Positions 1 through 8,909 are shown, counted from the stretch's first letter. The stretch: 64,000 nt of DNA from Brevundimonas sp. PAMC22021 (GCF_019443405.1 NZ_CP080376.1:2108001-2172000), one strand, 5' to 3'. Notes: generated by a model not told the origin, from the letters alone. Numbers and translations: made by a program.

Positions 1-2
1 GC

Positions 3-656
3 TCGGCCCGGCTGATCGAGCCGCCGCGCACCCTGAAGGTCGACAGCCCGTTCGACTACGCCGCCAACAGCCGCGTTATCGTGGTCAACGACCTGGTCAA
101 GGACGATCCGCGCCAGACGGCGGCGGCCATGCGCGAGCTGTTCCTGGCGGCGGGCGGCGGGGGCCTGGGCCTGTTCACCGCCATCCGCCGGCTGAAGGCG
201 GTCTATGAGCGGCTGGGGCCGGACCTGGCCAAGGCGCAGATCCCGCTCTACGCCCAGCATGTCGATCCGCTGGAGGTCGGCGCGCTGGTGGACATGTTCC
301 GGGTGGAGGAGAACTCGTGCCTGCTCGGCACCGATGCCGTGCGCGACGGGGTTGACGTGCCGGGCCGGTCGTTGCGGGTGCTGGCCTTCGACCGCGTGCC
401 CTGGCCTCGCCCGGACCTGCTGCACAAGGCGCGGCGGGAGCGGCTGGGCGGCAAGGGGTATGACGACGCGCTGGCCCGCGCCCGCATTTCCCAGGCGTTC
501 GGCCGGCTGATCCGCCGCGCCGACGACCGGGGCGTCTTTGTCATGCTGGACGCCGCCGCCCCCACCCGCCTGTTCGCCAGCCTGCCGCCGGGCGCCGAGC
601 TGCAGCGCATGGGGCTGGTCGAGGCCATCGAGGCGGTCAAGTCGTTTCTCGACTGA
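3..656 (+). CDS. ATP-dependent helicase, DinG/XPD-type C-terminal part (partial at window edge)
   Basis: The reading frame is open from the first bases of the window, so only the C-terminal part is present (about 217 residues). It matches the second helicase domain of the DinG/XPD superfamily 2 group. A motif IV-like segment (GLGLFTAIRRL) is followed by a GVDVPG motif, a PWPRPD stretch and the terminal QAFGRLIRRADDRG arginine-finger motif VI. Such enzymes unwind DNA 5' to 3' using ATP. The Fe-S cluster domain and Walker A lie outside the window, so the exact subfamily cannot be confirmed. It converges on the VOC gene with only a few bases between the stops. An internal GTG at 81 is not taken as the start because the conserved frame runs upstream of it. 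Confidence 0.8.
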   Translation, partial: SARLIEPPRTLKVDSPFDYAANSRVIVVNDLVKDDPRQTAAAMRELFLAAGGGGLGLFTAIRRLKAVYERLGPDLAKAQIPLYAQHVDPLEVGALVDMFRVEENSCLLGTDAVRDGVDVPGRSLRVLAFDRVPWPRPDLLHKARRERLGGKGYDDALARARISQAFGRLIRRADDRGVFVMLDAAAPTRLFASLPPGAELQRMGLVEAIEAVKSFLD

Positions 657-661
657 CCGGC

Positions 662-1096
662 TCAGCTTTCGAACACGATCTCGATGCTTTGGGCCGAGCG
701 ATCCGCCGGGCCATGGAACACCGCCTCGATGTTGTTGCCGTCCGGGTCCAGCAGGAAGGCGGCGTAGTAGCTGGGATGATAGGGCCGCAGTCCCGGTGCG
801 CCATTGTCCGCGCCGCCCGCCGCCAGGCCGGCTGCGTGGACGGCGTCGACCATCGCCCGGTCGCGCGCCTGAAAGGCCAGGTGAATGCGGCCGGTCACGC
901 GGCCCTGCGCCGCCTCGCTGTCGGCGCTGGACACGGCCAGTTCATCGGCCCCGAACATGCCGTCGCCCTCGAAGTCGATCGCCACGCCGAGCACATCCAG
1001 CACCGCCTCGTAGAAGCGACGGCTGGCGGCCAGGTCGGCCGTGACGATCTGCACATGATCGATCAGCCGCCCGCGATACAGCTTCTGCATTTCCAT
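662..1096 (-). CDS. VOC (glyoxalase/bleomycin-resistance) family protein
   Basis: This 144-residue protein has the vicinal-oxygen-chelate layout. An opening strand with histidine (IDHVQIVTADL) leads into RRFYEAVLDVLG. The second half contains HLAFQARDR and ends in AAFLLDPDGNNIEAVFHGP, the usual C-terminal metal-ligand region. Members bind a divalent metal and include lyases, dioxygenases and antibiotic-binding proteins; the substrate cannot be told here. The ATG at 1096 is preceded by GGAGG at six bases, so the much longer open frame upstream on this strand is not used. The gene stands alone between a convergent helicase gene and a divergent DUF2125 gene. Confidence 0.82.
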   Translation of the reverse strand: MEMQKLYRGRLIDHVQIVTADLAASRRFYEAVLDVLGVAIDFEGDGMFGADELAVSSADSEAAQGRVTGRIHLAFQARDRAMVDAVHAAGLAAGGADNGAPGLRPYHPSYYAAFLLDPDGNNIEAVFHGPADRSAQSIEIVFES

Positions 1097-1198
1097 GCGC
1101 CGCCTCCGAACCGTGGTCCGTGTTGAACGCGGAACGGGCGGCCACGTTGCGCCACCGCGCCCGCTGTTCCGCGTTGCGCGATCTGCTAGAGCCCGTTC

Positions 1199-2254
1199 AT
1201 GACCGACAACGCCCCGCCCAAGCGCCACAGCCGAAAAGGCCTCTACGCCCCCTTTATCCTGCTGCTGATCGTGCTGGCCGGCTGGACCGCATGGTGGTTT
1301 TTCCTGACCCGTCAGGTCGAGACCCGGCTGGAGGCGCAGGCGCAGAGACTGCGCGACGGCGGCTGGACCATCGACTACGCCGACCCGGCGATCAGCGGCT
1401 GGCCGTTCCGCGCGCGCGTGGCCCTGCCGCACGCGTCGATCACGGCGCCGTCCGGCCATGCGGTCGCCGCGCCCGAGCTGGTGGCCGAGGCCAACGCCTA
1501 TCAGCCGACCAAGTGGGTGGTGATCGCGCCGGACGGCCTGACGGTCACCCGCGCGGCCAAGGGCAAGGTGAACGTGCGCGGCGATGCGGTGCGGATGAGC
1601 GTGCACGGCCTGGACCAGCGCTGGCCGAACCTGGCGATCGAGCTGGTCAATCCGGTCTTCACCCCGCACCCGGGCGCCGAACCCTTTCCGATCGCCCGCG
1701 CCGCGCGGGTCGAGCTGTATTCGCGCCCTCACATCGCGGGCGGCGTGACTGCGGCGGACGACGTGGACGTGCTGTTCCGCCTGATAGACGCGCAAGGCCG
1801 GCCGGCCGGTCCGGTCGAGGGCTTCGCCCAGCAGGGCCGGCTGACCCTGCAGATCGAGACGGTGCTGGAGGACGCCAGCCGTCTGCGCGCCAGCGGCAAT
1901 GACGGCCTGTTCGCCGCCTGGACCCGCGCGGGCGGCCGCTTCACCCAGATTCGCGGCGAGATGTCGGCCGGTCAGAGCCGCGCGACCCTGGCCAGCGACG
2001 AACTGCGGGCGCAAGCCGACGGCCGCATCGCCGGCGAGGTGGCTCTGAAGGCCGAGCAACCCTTGCGCGCCATCGCGGGCCTGGCGCGTTCGGGCGAGGG
2101 AACCGTGAACCGGCTCGGCGCGACGGGCGCGGCCGCGGCGGCCGGCGCGGCGGATGCGACGGGACAGGGCGACGTGCAGCTGACGCTGCTGTTCCGCGAC
2201 GGCCGCACCTGGCTGGGTCCCTTCCCCATCGCCCCCGCGCCCAAGCTGTTCTGA
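1199..2254 (+). CDS. DUF2125 domain-containing membrane-anchored protein
   Basis: The 351-residue protein has a short basic N-terminus, one hydrophobic segment at about residues 17-36 and a long extracytoplasmic part. The pattern GGWTIDYADPAISGWPFR near residue 60 is typical of DUF2125 proteins of Alphaproteobacteria, which have no assigned biochemical role. An alanine/glycine-rich linker (about 305-320) precedes the conserved end GRTWLGPFPIAPAPKLF. Its stop overlaps the next start by one base, so the two are probably translationally coupled, and the following genes are linked to aromatic amino acid metabolism. Confidence 0.8.
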   Translation: MTDNAPPKRHSRKGLYAPFILLLIVLAGWTAWWFFLTRQVETRLEAQAQRLRDGGWTIDYADPAISGWPFRARVALPHASITAPSGHAVAAPELVAEANAYQPTKWVVIAPDGLTVTRAAKGKVNVRGDAVRMSVHGLDQRWPNLAIELVNPVFTPHPGAEPFPIARAARVELYSRPHIAGGVTAADDVDVLFRLIDAQGRPAGPVEGFAQQGRLTLQIETVLEDASRLRASGNDGLFAAWTRAGGRFTQIRGEMSAGQSRATLASDELRAQADGRIAGEVALKAEQPLRAIAGLARSGEGTVNRLGATGAAAAAGAADATGQGDVQLTLLFRDGRTWLGPFPIAPAPKLF

Positions 2255-2934
2255 TGCTGGAAGAGGCCCCGGCCGACGAGGCGCGCGCGGCGCTGGACCA
2301 GGCGTTGCTGAACGCCATCCGTGCGCGGCTGGAGGCCGGCTTCGGCGAGCGTCCGGATGGAGACGCCATCGCGCTCCGGCCGCTGCTCGCCGGCGTCCCG
2401 GCGACGGAAGCGGCGGCCTTTCGCGCCTTGCGCGGCCGGATTGAGGCGGCAGGCGCTCTCGTGGTCGTCTGCGGGGCGCGTGCGTCTCTTCTGGCCGCCG
2501 ACCGCTTTGGCCTGAACCTCAGGACGGTGGACGATCCCGACGCCGCCCTCGCCGCCGCTGCGGGCGGCGGGTCGGCCGTTCTCGATGTCGACGCCGCCCG
2601 GCCCTGGTGGGGGCGGATGCTGGCGCGACCGGAGCTTTCGGTCGCCGCCGCCCTGCCGGACGACCGCCGGGCTCGGCCCCAGGCGCTGGTCGTCTCGACG
2701 CGAACGTCGGGTCCGACCGGGGACGACCGCAGCTTCTGGGTGACCGATGCTGCTTGGCCCGACAGCCGCATCGTGCAGACACTGTCGCAGGCGGGCCTCG
2801 CCGCAGAGCCGCTCGCGGCGCGCGGCGGCTTGAAGCTGTTCACCCTGGCGGGCTATGTGCAGGCCGACGACGGGCGGCTGATCGACGCACCGGGCGCCTT
2901 GTCCGGCGTCATCGGCGCGGCGCCCGTATTCTGA
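2254..2934 (+). CDS. Chorismate mutase-related protein, apparently degenerate
   Basis: This 226-residue protein starts on the last base of the DUF2125 stop codon. The N-terminal helix (EARAALDQALLNAIRARLE) resembles the first AroQ chorismate mutase helix, but I do not see the usual lysine that follows it. The rest resembles the long alphaproteobacterial chorismate mutase relatives: a ligand-domain-like piece (AADRFGL, DPDAALAAAAGG), a WW pair near residue 113 and a closing GYVQADDGRL. The hisC-like aminotransferase begins 19 bases downstream, which fits phenylalanine/tyrosine synthesis. The assignment rests on remembered family patterns and is tentative; catalytic activity is doubtful. Confidence 0.45.
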   Translation: MLEEAPADEARAALDQALLNAIRARLEAGFGERPDGDAIALRPLLAGVPATEAAAFRALRGRIEAAGALVVVCGARASLLAADRFGLNLRTVDDPDAALAAAAGGGSAVLDVDAARPWWGRMLARPELSVAAALPDDRRARPQALVVSTRTSGPTGDDRSFWVTDAAWPDSRIVQTLSQAGLAAEPLAARGGLKLFTLAGYVQADDGRLIDAPGALSGVIGAAPVF

Positions 2935-2953
2935 AGCACCAGGGATTTCGTAC

Positions 2954-4057
2954 ATGACCGACGCCTCCGCAGCCGGCCCCGTCGCCAAGCCCGGCGTCAT
3001 GGACATCGCCCCCTATGTCGGCGGCAAGTCGTCGATCGCCGGCGTGGCCGAGCCGATCAAGCTGTCGTCCAACGAAAATCCCCTGGGGCCGGGCGACAAG
3101 GCGCGCGCCGCCTATGAAGCCGCTGTTCGCAATATCCACCTTTATCCCGACGGCAAGGCCGGCAAGCTGCGTGACGCCGTCGCCGATCACCATGGGCTGG
3201 AGGCCGAGCGCCTGATCTTCGGCAACGGTTCGGACGAGGTCTTTTCGCTGCTGAACCAGGCCTATCTCAGCCCGGGCGACAACATCGTCTGCGGCCAGTA
3301 CGCCTTTCTCGCCTATCGCATCAGCGCCCTGGCCTGCGGCGCCGAGGTCAAGCTGGCGCCAGAGCCCGCCTACCGCGTCGAGATCGACGCCCTGCTGGCC
3401 CAGGTCGATGAGCGCACCAAGCTGGTCTACGTCTCCAACCCGTCCAACCCGACCGGGACCTGGAACACGGCCGAGGAAATCCGGCGGCTGCACGAGGCCC
3501 TGCCCGCCCACATCATCCTGGTGATCGACGAGGCCTATGCCGAATACGTCGGCGAGCCGGACTACGAGACGGCCCTGCCCCTGGCGCGCGACGCCGCCAA
3601 CGTCGTGGTCACCCGCACCTTTTCCAAGATCCACGGCCTGGGCGGCCTGCGCATCGGCTTCGGCTATGCGCCGGCTGTGGTGGCAGACGCGATCGAGCGC
3701 ATCCGCCTGCCGTTCAACGTCTCCCTGCCCGGCATCGAGGCGGCGGCGGCGGCCATCAATGACGAGGCGCACCAGCGCACGTCGCGCGAACTGGTCGATG
3801 CGTGGAAGCCGCGCCTGACCCAGGCCCTGCGCGGCTTCGGCCTTGAGGTATTGCCCTCGGCCGGCAACTTCATCCTGGTGCTGTTTCCCGATCCCGCGCG
3901 CACGGCGGCGGAGGCCAACGAGGCCCTGATGAAGAAGGGGGTCATCGTGCGTGCCGTCGGCGGCTACGGCATCCACGACGGCCTGCGCATCACCATCGGC
4001 ACGGAAGACCAGAACCGCGCCGTGATCGACGCCCTGAGCGAGTTCGCGGCCGGCTGA
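2954..4057 (+). CDS. hisC: Histidinol-phosphate / aromatic aminotransferase (HisC-type)
   Basis: A fold-type I PLP aminotransferase of 367 residues, the normal HisC length. The N-terminus carries LSSNENPLGPG, the cofactor region has SNPSNPTGTWN, the ribose-side aspartate lies in VIDEAYAEYV, and the Schiff-base lysine is near residue 225 in TRTFSKIHGLGGLRIG. HisC makes histidinol phosphate from imidazole-acetol phosphate and glutamate; alphaproteobacterial copies near tyrA or chorismate-mutase genes often act on prephenate or phenylpyruvate. No other his gene is present, so an aromatic role is equally possible. Confidence 0.9.
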   Translation: MTDASAAGPVAKPGVMDIAPYVGGKSSIAGVAEPIKLSSNENPLGPGDKARAAYEAAVRNIHLYPDGKAGKLRDAVADHHGLEAERLIFGNGSDEVFSLLNQAYLSPGDNIVCGQYAFLAYRISALACGAEVKLAPEPAYRVEIDALLAQVDERTKLVYVSNPSNPTGTWNTAEEIRRLHEALPAHIILVIDEAYAEYVGEPDYETALPLARDAANVVVTRTFSKIHGLGGLRIGFGYAPAVVADAIERIRLPFNVSLPGIEAAAAAINDEAHQRTSRELVDAWKPRLTQALRGFGLEVLPSAGNFILVLFPDPARTAAEANEALMKKGVIVRAVGGYGIHDGLRITIGTEDQNRAVIDALSEFAAG

Positions 4058-4076
4058 CCGGCCGTCCCACGTCGTC

Positions 4077-4994
4077 ATGCCTGCATCTCCCGCCGCCCCG
4101 TCGCGCGCCGTTCCGCTGATCGTGCTGCTGATCGCCGCCAGCGTGCTGGGCCTTGCGCCCATTCTGGTGCGGTTGACGGAGACGGGACCGGCGGCGGCCG
4201 GCTTCTGGCGCTTCGTCTTCGCCCTGCCGCTGCTGGCGCTGATCGTCGGACGGCCCGGCGGCGAAGGCTTCGCCCGGCCGTCCAAGTGGATGCTGCTGGC
4301 GGGCCTGTTCTTCGCCATGGACCTCAGCTTCTGGCACTACGGCATCGTCATGACCTCGGTCGCCAACGCCACCGTGTTGTGCAACCTGACCCCGGTAGTG
4401 GTGACGGCCTTCGCCTGGCTGGTGCTGAAGGAGCGGCCGGGCAAGCTGTTCGTGGTGGCGCTGATCCTGGCCATGGCGGGCGCCTTCGCCATGGCGGCGG
4501 CGGCCAGCGGCGCGCAGGGGACCAATCCGCTTCTGGGCGACATCCTCTCCCTGCTCGTGTCCTTCTGGTACTCGGGCTACTTCCTGGCGGTGAAGCTGGC
4601 CAGGCGCGACGCCAGCGCCATGCGCGTCACCTGGTGGGCGACGGTGGTCGGCGCGCCCATCCTGTTGGCCGTTTCGCTGATGCTGGGCGAAGACCTGGTT
4701 CCTGCCAGCGCAGCGGGCTGGGCCGCCTGCGTCGCCATGGGCCTGATGCACGTCACCGGTCAGGGCGGGGTCGCCTGGGCGCTGGGCAAGCTGCCGGCCT
4801 CGCTGACCGCCGTCACCATCCTGATCCAGCCGGTGGTCGCGGGCGTCCTGGGCTGGCTGGTGTTCGGCGAGACCCTGACGCCGGTTCAGGCGCTGGGCGG
4901 CGCCTTGGTGCTGAGCGCCGTGGTGCTGGCCCAGGTCTCGGCGCGAAAGAAAACGGGCGCGCCGACCAAAGCCGACGCGCCCGTCAATCCATAA
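4077..4994 (+). CDS. DMT-superfamily (EamA) transporter
   Basis: This 305-residue protein has about ten hydrophobic helices in two EamA repeats. The first repeat includes RLTETGPAAAGFWRFVFALP, typical of the family; the second ends near VFGETLTPVQALGGALVL. Such proteins export amino acids or other metabolites, but the substrate cannot be predicted. It follows the aminotransferase by 19 bases and may share its transcript. Its last codons also encode the terminator hairpin of the convergent cold-shock gene. Confidence 0.85.
   Translation: MPASPAAPSRAVPLIVLLIAASVLGLAPILVRLTETGPAAAGFWRFVFALPLLALIVGRPGGEGFARPSKWMLLAGLFFAMDLSFWHYGIVMTSVANATVLCNLTPVVVTAFAWLVLKERPGKLFVVALILAMAGAFAMAAAASGAQGTNPLLGDILSLLVSFWYSGYFLAVKLARRDASAMRVTWWATVVGAPILLAVSLMLGEDLVPASAAGWAACVAMGLMHVTGQGGVAWALGKLPASLTAVTILIQPVVAGVLGWLVFGETLTPVQALGGALVLSAVVLAQVSARKKTGAPTKADAPVNP
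4946..4984 (-). terminator. Rho-independent terminator of the cold-shock gene, inside the EamA 3' end
   Basis: Nine-base arms (4953-4961 and 4976-4984) flank a 14-base loop. On the minus strand the stem is followed by a T-rich run (complement of 4944-4952). It lies just past the cold-shock stop codon and within the last codons of the converging transporter gene. Confidence 0.6.
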
Positions 4995-5009
4995 ACCCGA
5001 AGGTCGGAC

Positions 5010-5213
5010 TTAGAGGACCTTGAGGTCCACCGCCGACGTCTTGCCGCGCTGGTTTTCCAGCTCGTAGGACACCTTCGCATTCTCATCGAGGCCTTGCAGG
5101 CCCGCCTTCTGCACGGCGGTAACGTGAACGAACACGTCCGAGCCGCCGCTGTCGGGCTGGATGAAGCCGTAGCCCTTGGTGGGGTTGAACCACTTGACCG
5201 TACCGGTCGCCAT
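5010..5213 (-). CDS. Cold-shock domain protein (CspA family)
   Basis: The 67-residue protein is a single cold-shock domain: MATGTVKWFNPTKGYGFI contains RNP1 and DVFVHV is RNP2. These proteins bind single-stranded RNA or DNA and act as RNA chaperones. The ATG at 5213 has GGAG eight bases upstream, so a 17-residue upstream extension of the frame is rejected. About 190 bases without a gene lie upstream (5214-5403), enough for the long leader common to cold-shock mRNAs. A second family member lies at 22588-22800. Confidence 0.93.
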   Translation of the reverse strand: MATGTVKWFNPTKGYGFIQPDSGGSDVFVHVTAVQKAGLQGLDENAKVSYELENQRGKTSAVDLKVL

Positions 5214-5403
5214 GTCTGCGTCTCCGTAAACGCGCTTTTTTCCAGGCAGGGTTCCCGAAGGCAAACCCCGTCAGCCCATCTGGACAAGCTCGTTCAGGCG
5301 AAGGAGCGAGACGCGGGTTTGGACCCCACGCTGAAATCCGGACTGCGCAGATGTTGTCACCCGGCTTTTCGGGCCGGTCAACAGCAAAGCGAATCGCGCA
5401 GCC

Positions 5404-6165
5404 TCAGCCGCACAGGCCGCGCGGCGCCCCGTCCAGGTGCAGGTGGTTGGCGTGGGCGGCGTTATAATCCGGGTCCAGAGCATTGGAGAACAGCCGGCAG
5501 GCGCCGTCGCGCACTGCGTGCAGGAAGCGACCGCCGCTCTCGCCCGCAGGTCCCGCGCCCGACCAGTCGTTTAGAACGCTGACGCTGCGCCCGTCCTCCA
5601 GCCGGAAGCCTGAGACGTCCAGGGCGTTGGCGCGCGCGTGCTCGCTCGGCCGCTCGTTTGTGTCCGACGAGCCGTAGATGCGGCGGCACGAATAGGTCCC
5701 GAAATTCTCCACCCGAGCCGGCTCCGATCCCATCACCTCGCGGGCGGTCGGACGCAGCACCTGCCGGTCCCAGATCACATAGCGCACCGCCAGCGGGCAT
5801 TGCATGACCACGCCGGCCGGGCTCAGCGGCGTCACGTCGCCGCCGGTGATGCGCACCGCGCCCTGGACGATGCAGAAGCCGCCGTCGTTGCGGTCCGCCG
5901 CCCGCTCGACCTGCACCCCCGCCTCTCTCAGCAGGTTCATGCAGGCCGCGGTGGAACGCTCGACCTCCTCGGACGCCGCCACGCGCGGCAGATCAAAGGC
6001 CGAGACCTTGGACGCCGTCGCCGTGCCGATCGGGCGCGACAGGTCCAGCGGCTTCCACGGCAGGTCCTGCGCGGGCGCAAAGACGTTCAACAGGGCGAAC
6101 CCCGCGCACGCCAGCAGCGCCAGTTCCCACAGCAGATTCCAGAAGTCGGCGACGTCGCGCTTCAT
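5404..6165 (-). CDS. Extensin-like C-terminal domain protein
   Basis: This 253-residue protein has an N-terminal membrane segment (about residues 12-30) and an extensin-like C domain. Key motifs are YSCRR (about 158), SEHARANALDVSGF (174-187) and HANHLHLD (238-245). The His/Asp pattern resembles the metal sites of VanY/MepA-type peptidoglycan peptidases, so a cell-wall hydrolase role is plausible but inferred. Several cysteines (75, 98, 123, 160, 223, 252) could form disulfides in the periplasm. The start has GGAGAGG just upstream. The converging region between its stop and the cold-shock gene holds a weak hairpin near 5359-5383. Confidence 0.85.
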   Translation of the reverse strand: MKRDVADFWNLLWELALLACAGFALLNVFAPAQDLPWKPLDLSRPIGTATASKVSAFDLPRVAASEEVERSTAACMNLLREAGVQVERAADRNDGGFCIVQGAVRITGGDVTPLSPAGVVMQCPLAVRYVIWDRQVLRPTAREVMGSEPARVENFGTYSCRRIYGSSDTNERPSEHARANALDVSGFRLEDGRSVSVLNDWSGAGPAGESGGRFLHAVRDGACRLFSNALDPDYNAAHANHLHLDGAPRGLCG

Positions 6166-6290
6166 GCCTCTCCAACACGCGGCCGGAAGGGCCGGTCGGT
6201 GAACGCGCGCGCAGCGGCTAAGCTCCGCGACCTCATGCCGCAGCGTGTCATCACCTTGCCGCCCGCGCTCCCGGCGTCCACAGTCGCGCC

Positions 6291-7040
6291 ATGCGCAAGA
6301 CCGACGACGACTACGACGCCGAACTGATCACCCTGCAGACCGCGCTGGTGGAAAGCCAGGCCTGGGCGATCCGTCAGGGGTTGCGCATCGTAGTGGTGTT
6401 CGAGGGGCGCGACACCGCGGGAAAGGACGGCGCGATCAAGCGCATGACCGAATACATGTCGCCGCGCCAGACCCGCGTCTTCGCCCTGCCCAAGCCCACC
6501 GACCGGGAGGCGACGCAGTGGTATTTTCAACGCTACGTCCCGCACATGCCGGCGGCGGGCGAGACCTCGATCTTCAACCGGTCCTGGTACAACCGCGCGG
6601 GCGTGGAGCCGGTGATGGGCTTCTGCACGCCCGAGCAGCACGCGCGCTTCCTGGCCGACGCGCCGCGGTTCGAGCGCATGCTGACCGATGACGGCATTGT
6701 GCTGATCAAGTTGTGGTTGGACATCACCAAGGGGGAGCAGGCCAAGCGGCTGGAGGCCCGGCGGGACGATCCGCTGAAACGCTTCAAGGTCTCGGACCTG
6801 GATGCGGAGGCGCAGGCGCGCTGGGACGCCTATTCCGACGCACGCGACCGGATGCTGGCCGAGACGCACCGCCCTTGCGCGCCCTGGACCGTGATCGCCA
6901 CCGACAAGAAGAAGAAGGCGCGATTGAACATCCTGCGCCATGTGCTGCACCGTCTGGACGCGCCGGGGATCGAGGCGCCGCTGCCCGATCCGGACATCGT
7001 CTTCCCGGCCGACGGCGCGACCGGCCGGGTGGCGCCGTAG
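6291..7040 (+). CDS. ppk2: Polyphosphate kinase 2 family protein
   Basis: This PPK2 family protein (249 residues) uses polyphosphate to phosphorylate nucleoside mono- or diphosphates, or the reverse. Visible motifs are the Walker A loop FEGRDTAGKDG (about 37-47), the arginine-rich KRMTEYMSPRQTRV segment, the Walker B region FNRSWYNRAGVEPVMGF (95-111) and a basic tail KKKKARLN. The length matches single-domain PPK2. Whether it prefers GDP, ADP or AMP cannot be told by eye. It stands alone on the strand, 54 bases before tldD. Confidence 0.92.
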   Translation: MRKTDDDYDAELITLQTALVESQAWAIRQGLRIVVVFEGRDTAGKDGAIKRMTEYMSPRQTRVFALPKPTDREATQWYFQRYVPHMPAAGETSIFNRSWYNRAGVEPVMGFCTPEQHARFLADAPRFERMLTDDGIVLIKLWLDITKGEQAKRLEARRDDPLKRFKVSDLDAEAQARWDAYSDARDRMLAETHRPCAPWTVIATDKKKKARLNILRHVLHRLDAPGIEAPLPDPDIVFPADGATGRVAP

Positions 7041-7093
7041 AATCGCGCGCCGGCGTGGTGACGCAGGGGGCGCGGCCCCCTACTTATCCAGAC

Positions 7094-8524
7094 ATGACCG
7101 TGCACGTTTCCCCTTCTCCCCTGCTCGAGACCTCGGGCGTCGATCCGTCGGAAGCCCTGACGATCCTGCAAGCGGCCCTGACCGGCGCGGACGACGGCGA
7201 GTTGTTCCTGGAGCGGTCGGAGAGCGAATCGCTGGTGTTCGACGACGGCCGGCTGAAGTCCGCCGCCTATGACGCTTCGGAAGGCTTCGGCCTGCGGGTG
7301 GTGGCGGGAGAGACCGCCGGCTACGCCCACGCCAACGAGATTTCCCCGGCCGCCCTGCGCCGCGCCGCCGACAGCGCCGCCCTGGCCAAGGCCGGCCATG
7401 CGGCCGTGATCGCCGATGGTCCGCGCGCCACCAACCAGAAGCTGTACGGGGAGGTCGATCCTCTCGCCTCGCCCGCCTTCTCGGACAAGATCGCCTTGCT
7501 GGCCGAGATCGACGCCTTTGCCCGTGCGCGCGATCCGCGCGTGGTCCAGGTGTCCGCCTCGCTGGTCGGAGAGCGCCGCGAGATCGACATCCTGCGCGCC
7601 GACGCCCGATCGGTCCGTGACGTGCGCCCGCTGGTGCGCCTGAACGTCTCCGTCACCGTCGAGCAGAACGGCCGGCGCGAGAGCGCCTCCGCCGGCGCCG
7701 GCGGCCGAGCGGGCTTCGAGACCTGGATCGCGCCCGAACGCTGGCAGGCCCAGGTCGACGAAGCCCTGCGCCAGGCCCTGGTGAACCTGGAGGCCGTGGA
7801 CTGCCCGGCGGGCGAGATGGACGTGGTGCTAGGCGCCGGCTGGCCGGGCGTTCTGCTGCACGAGGCGATCGGGCACGGCTTCGAGGGCGACTTCCACCGC
7901 AAGGGCTCCTCGGTGTTCAACGGCATGATGGGCAAGCGGGTGGCCGCGCCGGGCGTCACCGTGGTCGACGACGGCTCCATCGCCGGGCGGCGCGGCTCGC
8001 TGTCGGTCGATGACGAGGGCACGCCCACCTCGCGCACCGTGCTGATCGAGGACGGGATCATGGTCGGGCTGATGCACGACCGGCTGAGCGCCCGTCAGCT
8101 GGGCGTCCAGCCGACCGGCAACGGCCGGCGCCAGTCCTTCGCCCACATGCCGATGCCGCGCATGACCAACACCTTCATGGAGGGCGGGCGCGACAACAAA
8201 GCCGACATGATCGCCTCGACCAAGCGCGGCCTCTATGCCGCGAATTTCGGCGGCGGCCAGGTGGACATCACCAACGGCAAGTTCGTGTTCCAGTGCACCG
8301 AGGCCTATCTGATCGAGGACGGCCGCATCACCGCACCGGTGCGGGGCGCCACCCTGATCGGCGACGGCGCGACCGCGCTGACCCACATCCAGATGATCGG
8401 CGACGACTTCGCCTTTGATCCGGGCGTGGGCGTCTGCGGCAAGGCGGGCCAGGGCGTGCCGGTCGGCATCGGCCAGCCGAGCCTGAAGATGGGCGGCCTG
8501 ACCGTGGGCGGCACCGCCGTCTGA
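7094..8524 (+). CDS. tldD: Metalloprotease TldD
   Basis: At 476 residues the protein has the usual TldD length. The metal site HEAIGHGFEGDF starts at H256. TldD works with TldE as a heterodimeric zinc protease that degrades unfolded peptides and matures microcin B17 in Escherichia coli. No tldE (pmbA) gene is in the window. I take the ATG at 7094; the frame is open far upstream, but that part overlaps ppk2 in another frame. The C-terminus (VGICGKAGQG-like VGVCGKAGQGVPVGIGQPSL) is the conserved family end. Confidence 0.93.
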   Translation: MTVHVSPSPLLETSGVDPSEALTILQAALTGADDGELFLERSESESLVFDDGRLKSAAYDASEGFGLRVVAGETAGYAHANEISPAALRRAADSAALAKAGHAAVIADGPRATNQKLYGEVDPLASPAFSDKIALLAEIDAFARARDPRVVQVSASLVGERREIDILRADARSVRDVRPLVRLNVSVTVEQNGRRESASAGAGGRAGFETWIAPERWQAQVDEALRQALVNLEAVDCPAGEMDVVLGAGWPGVLLHEAIGHGFEGDFHRKGSSVFNGMMGKRVAAPGVTVVDDGSIAGRRGSLSVDDEGTPTSRTVLIEDGIMVGLMHDRLSARQLGVQPTGNGRRQSFAHMPMPRMTNTFMEGGRDNKADMIASTKRGLYAANFGGGQVDITNGKFVFQCTEAYLIEDGRITAPVRGATLIGDGATALTHIQMIGDDFAFDPGVGVCGKAGQGVPVGIGQPSLKMGGLTVGGTAV

Positions 8525-8589
8525 GGCCCTCCGGAACCTTCGCCGCACACGCGGGGTTCAAGCTCCACCACAACAGGAGGAGATATCCC

Positions 8590-8892
8590 ATGGCTGATGA
8601 ACGCGTGACCGAACGAACCGATGGCGTAAACCACGAGCGCGTGGTCGAGCGCGGCGGCGGCTCCAACCCGGTGATCGTCGAGCGTCGCGGCGGCGGCGGC
8701 ATGGGCGGCGTCGTGGCCCTGATCATCGGCTTGGCCGTCGTGGCGCTGATCGCCTATTTCCTGCTGAACATGAACCGTCAGGAAGAAGTGCGCACCGACG
8801 CCGTCTCCGCCGCGGCCGAAAGCGTGGGCAATGCGGCCGAGAACGTCGGCGACGCCGCTCGCGACGCCGTTCCCGAGCGCCCGGCGAACTGA
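8590..8892 (+). CDS. Small single-pass membrane protein, unknown function
   Basis: A 100-residue protein with a charged N-terminal part, a glycine-rich linker (about 32-40), one transmembrane helix (about 41-64) and an alanine-rich tail with repeated SVGNAAENVGDAARDAV units that could form an amphipathic helix. A strong AGGAGG ribosome site sits nine bases before the ATG. I do not recognise a family; the topology suggests an inner-membrane protein with a periplasmic tail. It stands between tldD and a convergent gumN-like gene. Confidence 0.7.
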   Translation: MADERVTERTDGVNHERVVERGGGSNPVIVERRGGGGMGGVVALIIGLAVVALIAYFLLNMNRQEEVRTDAVSAAAESVGNAAENVGDAARDAVPERPAN

Positions 8893-8909
8893 TTCTCGCC
8901 TCGGAGGTC

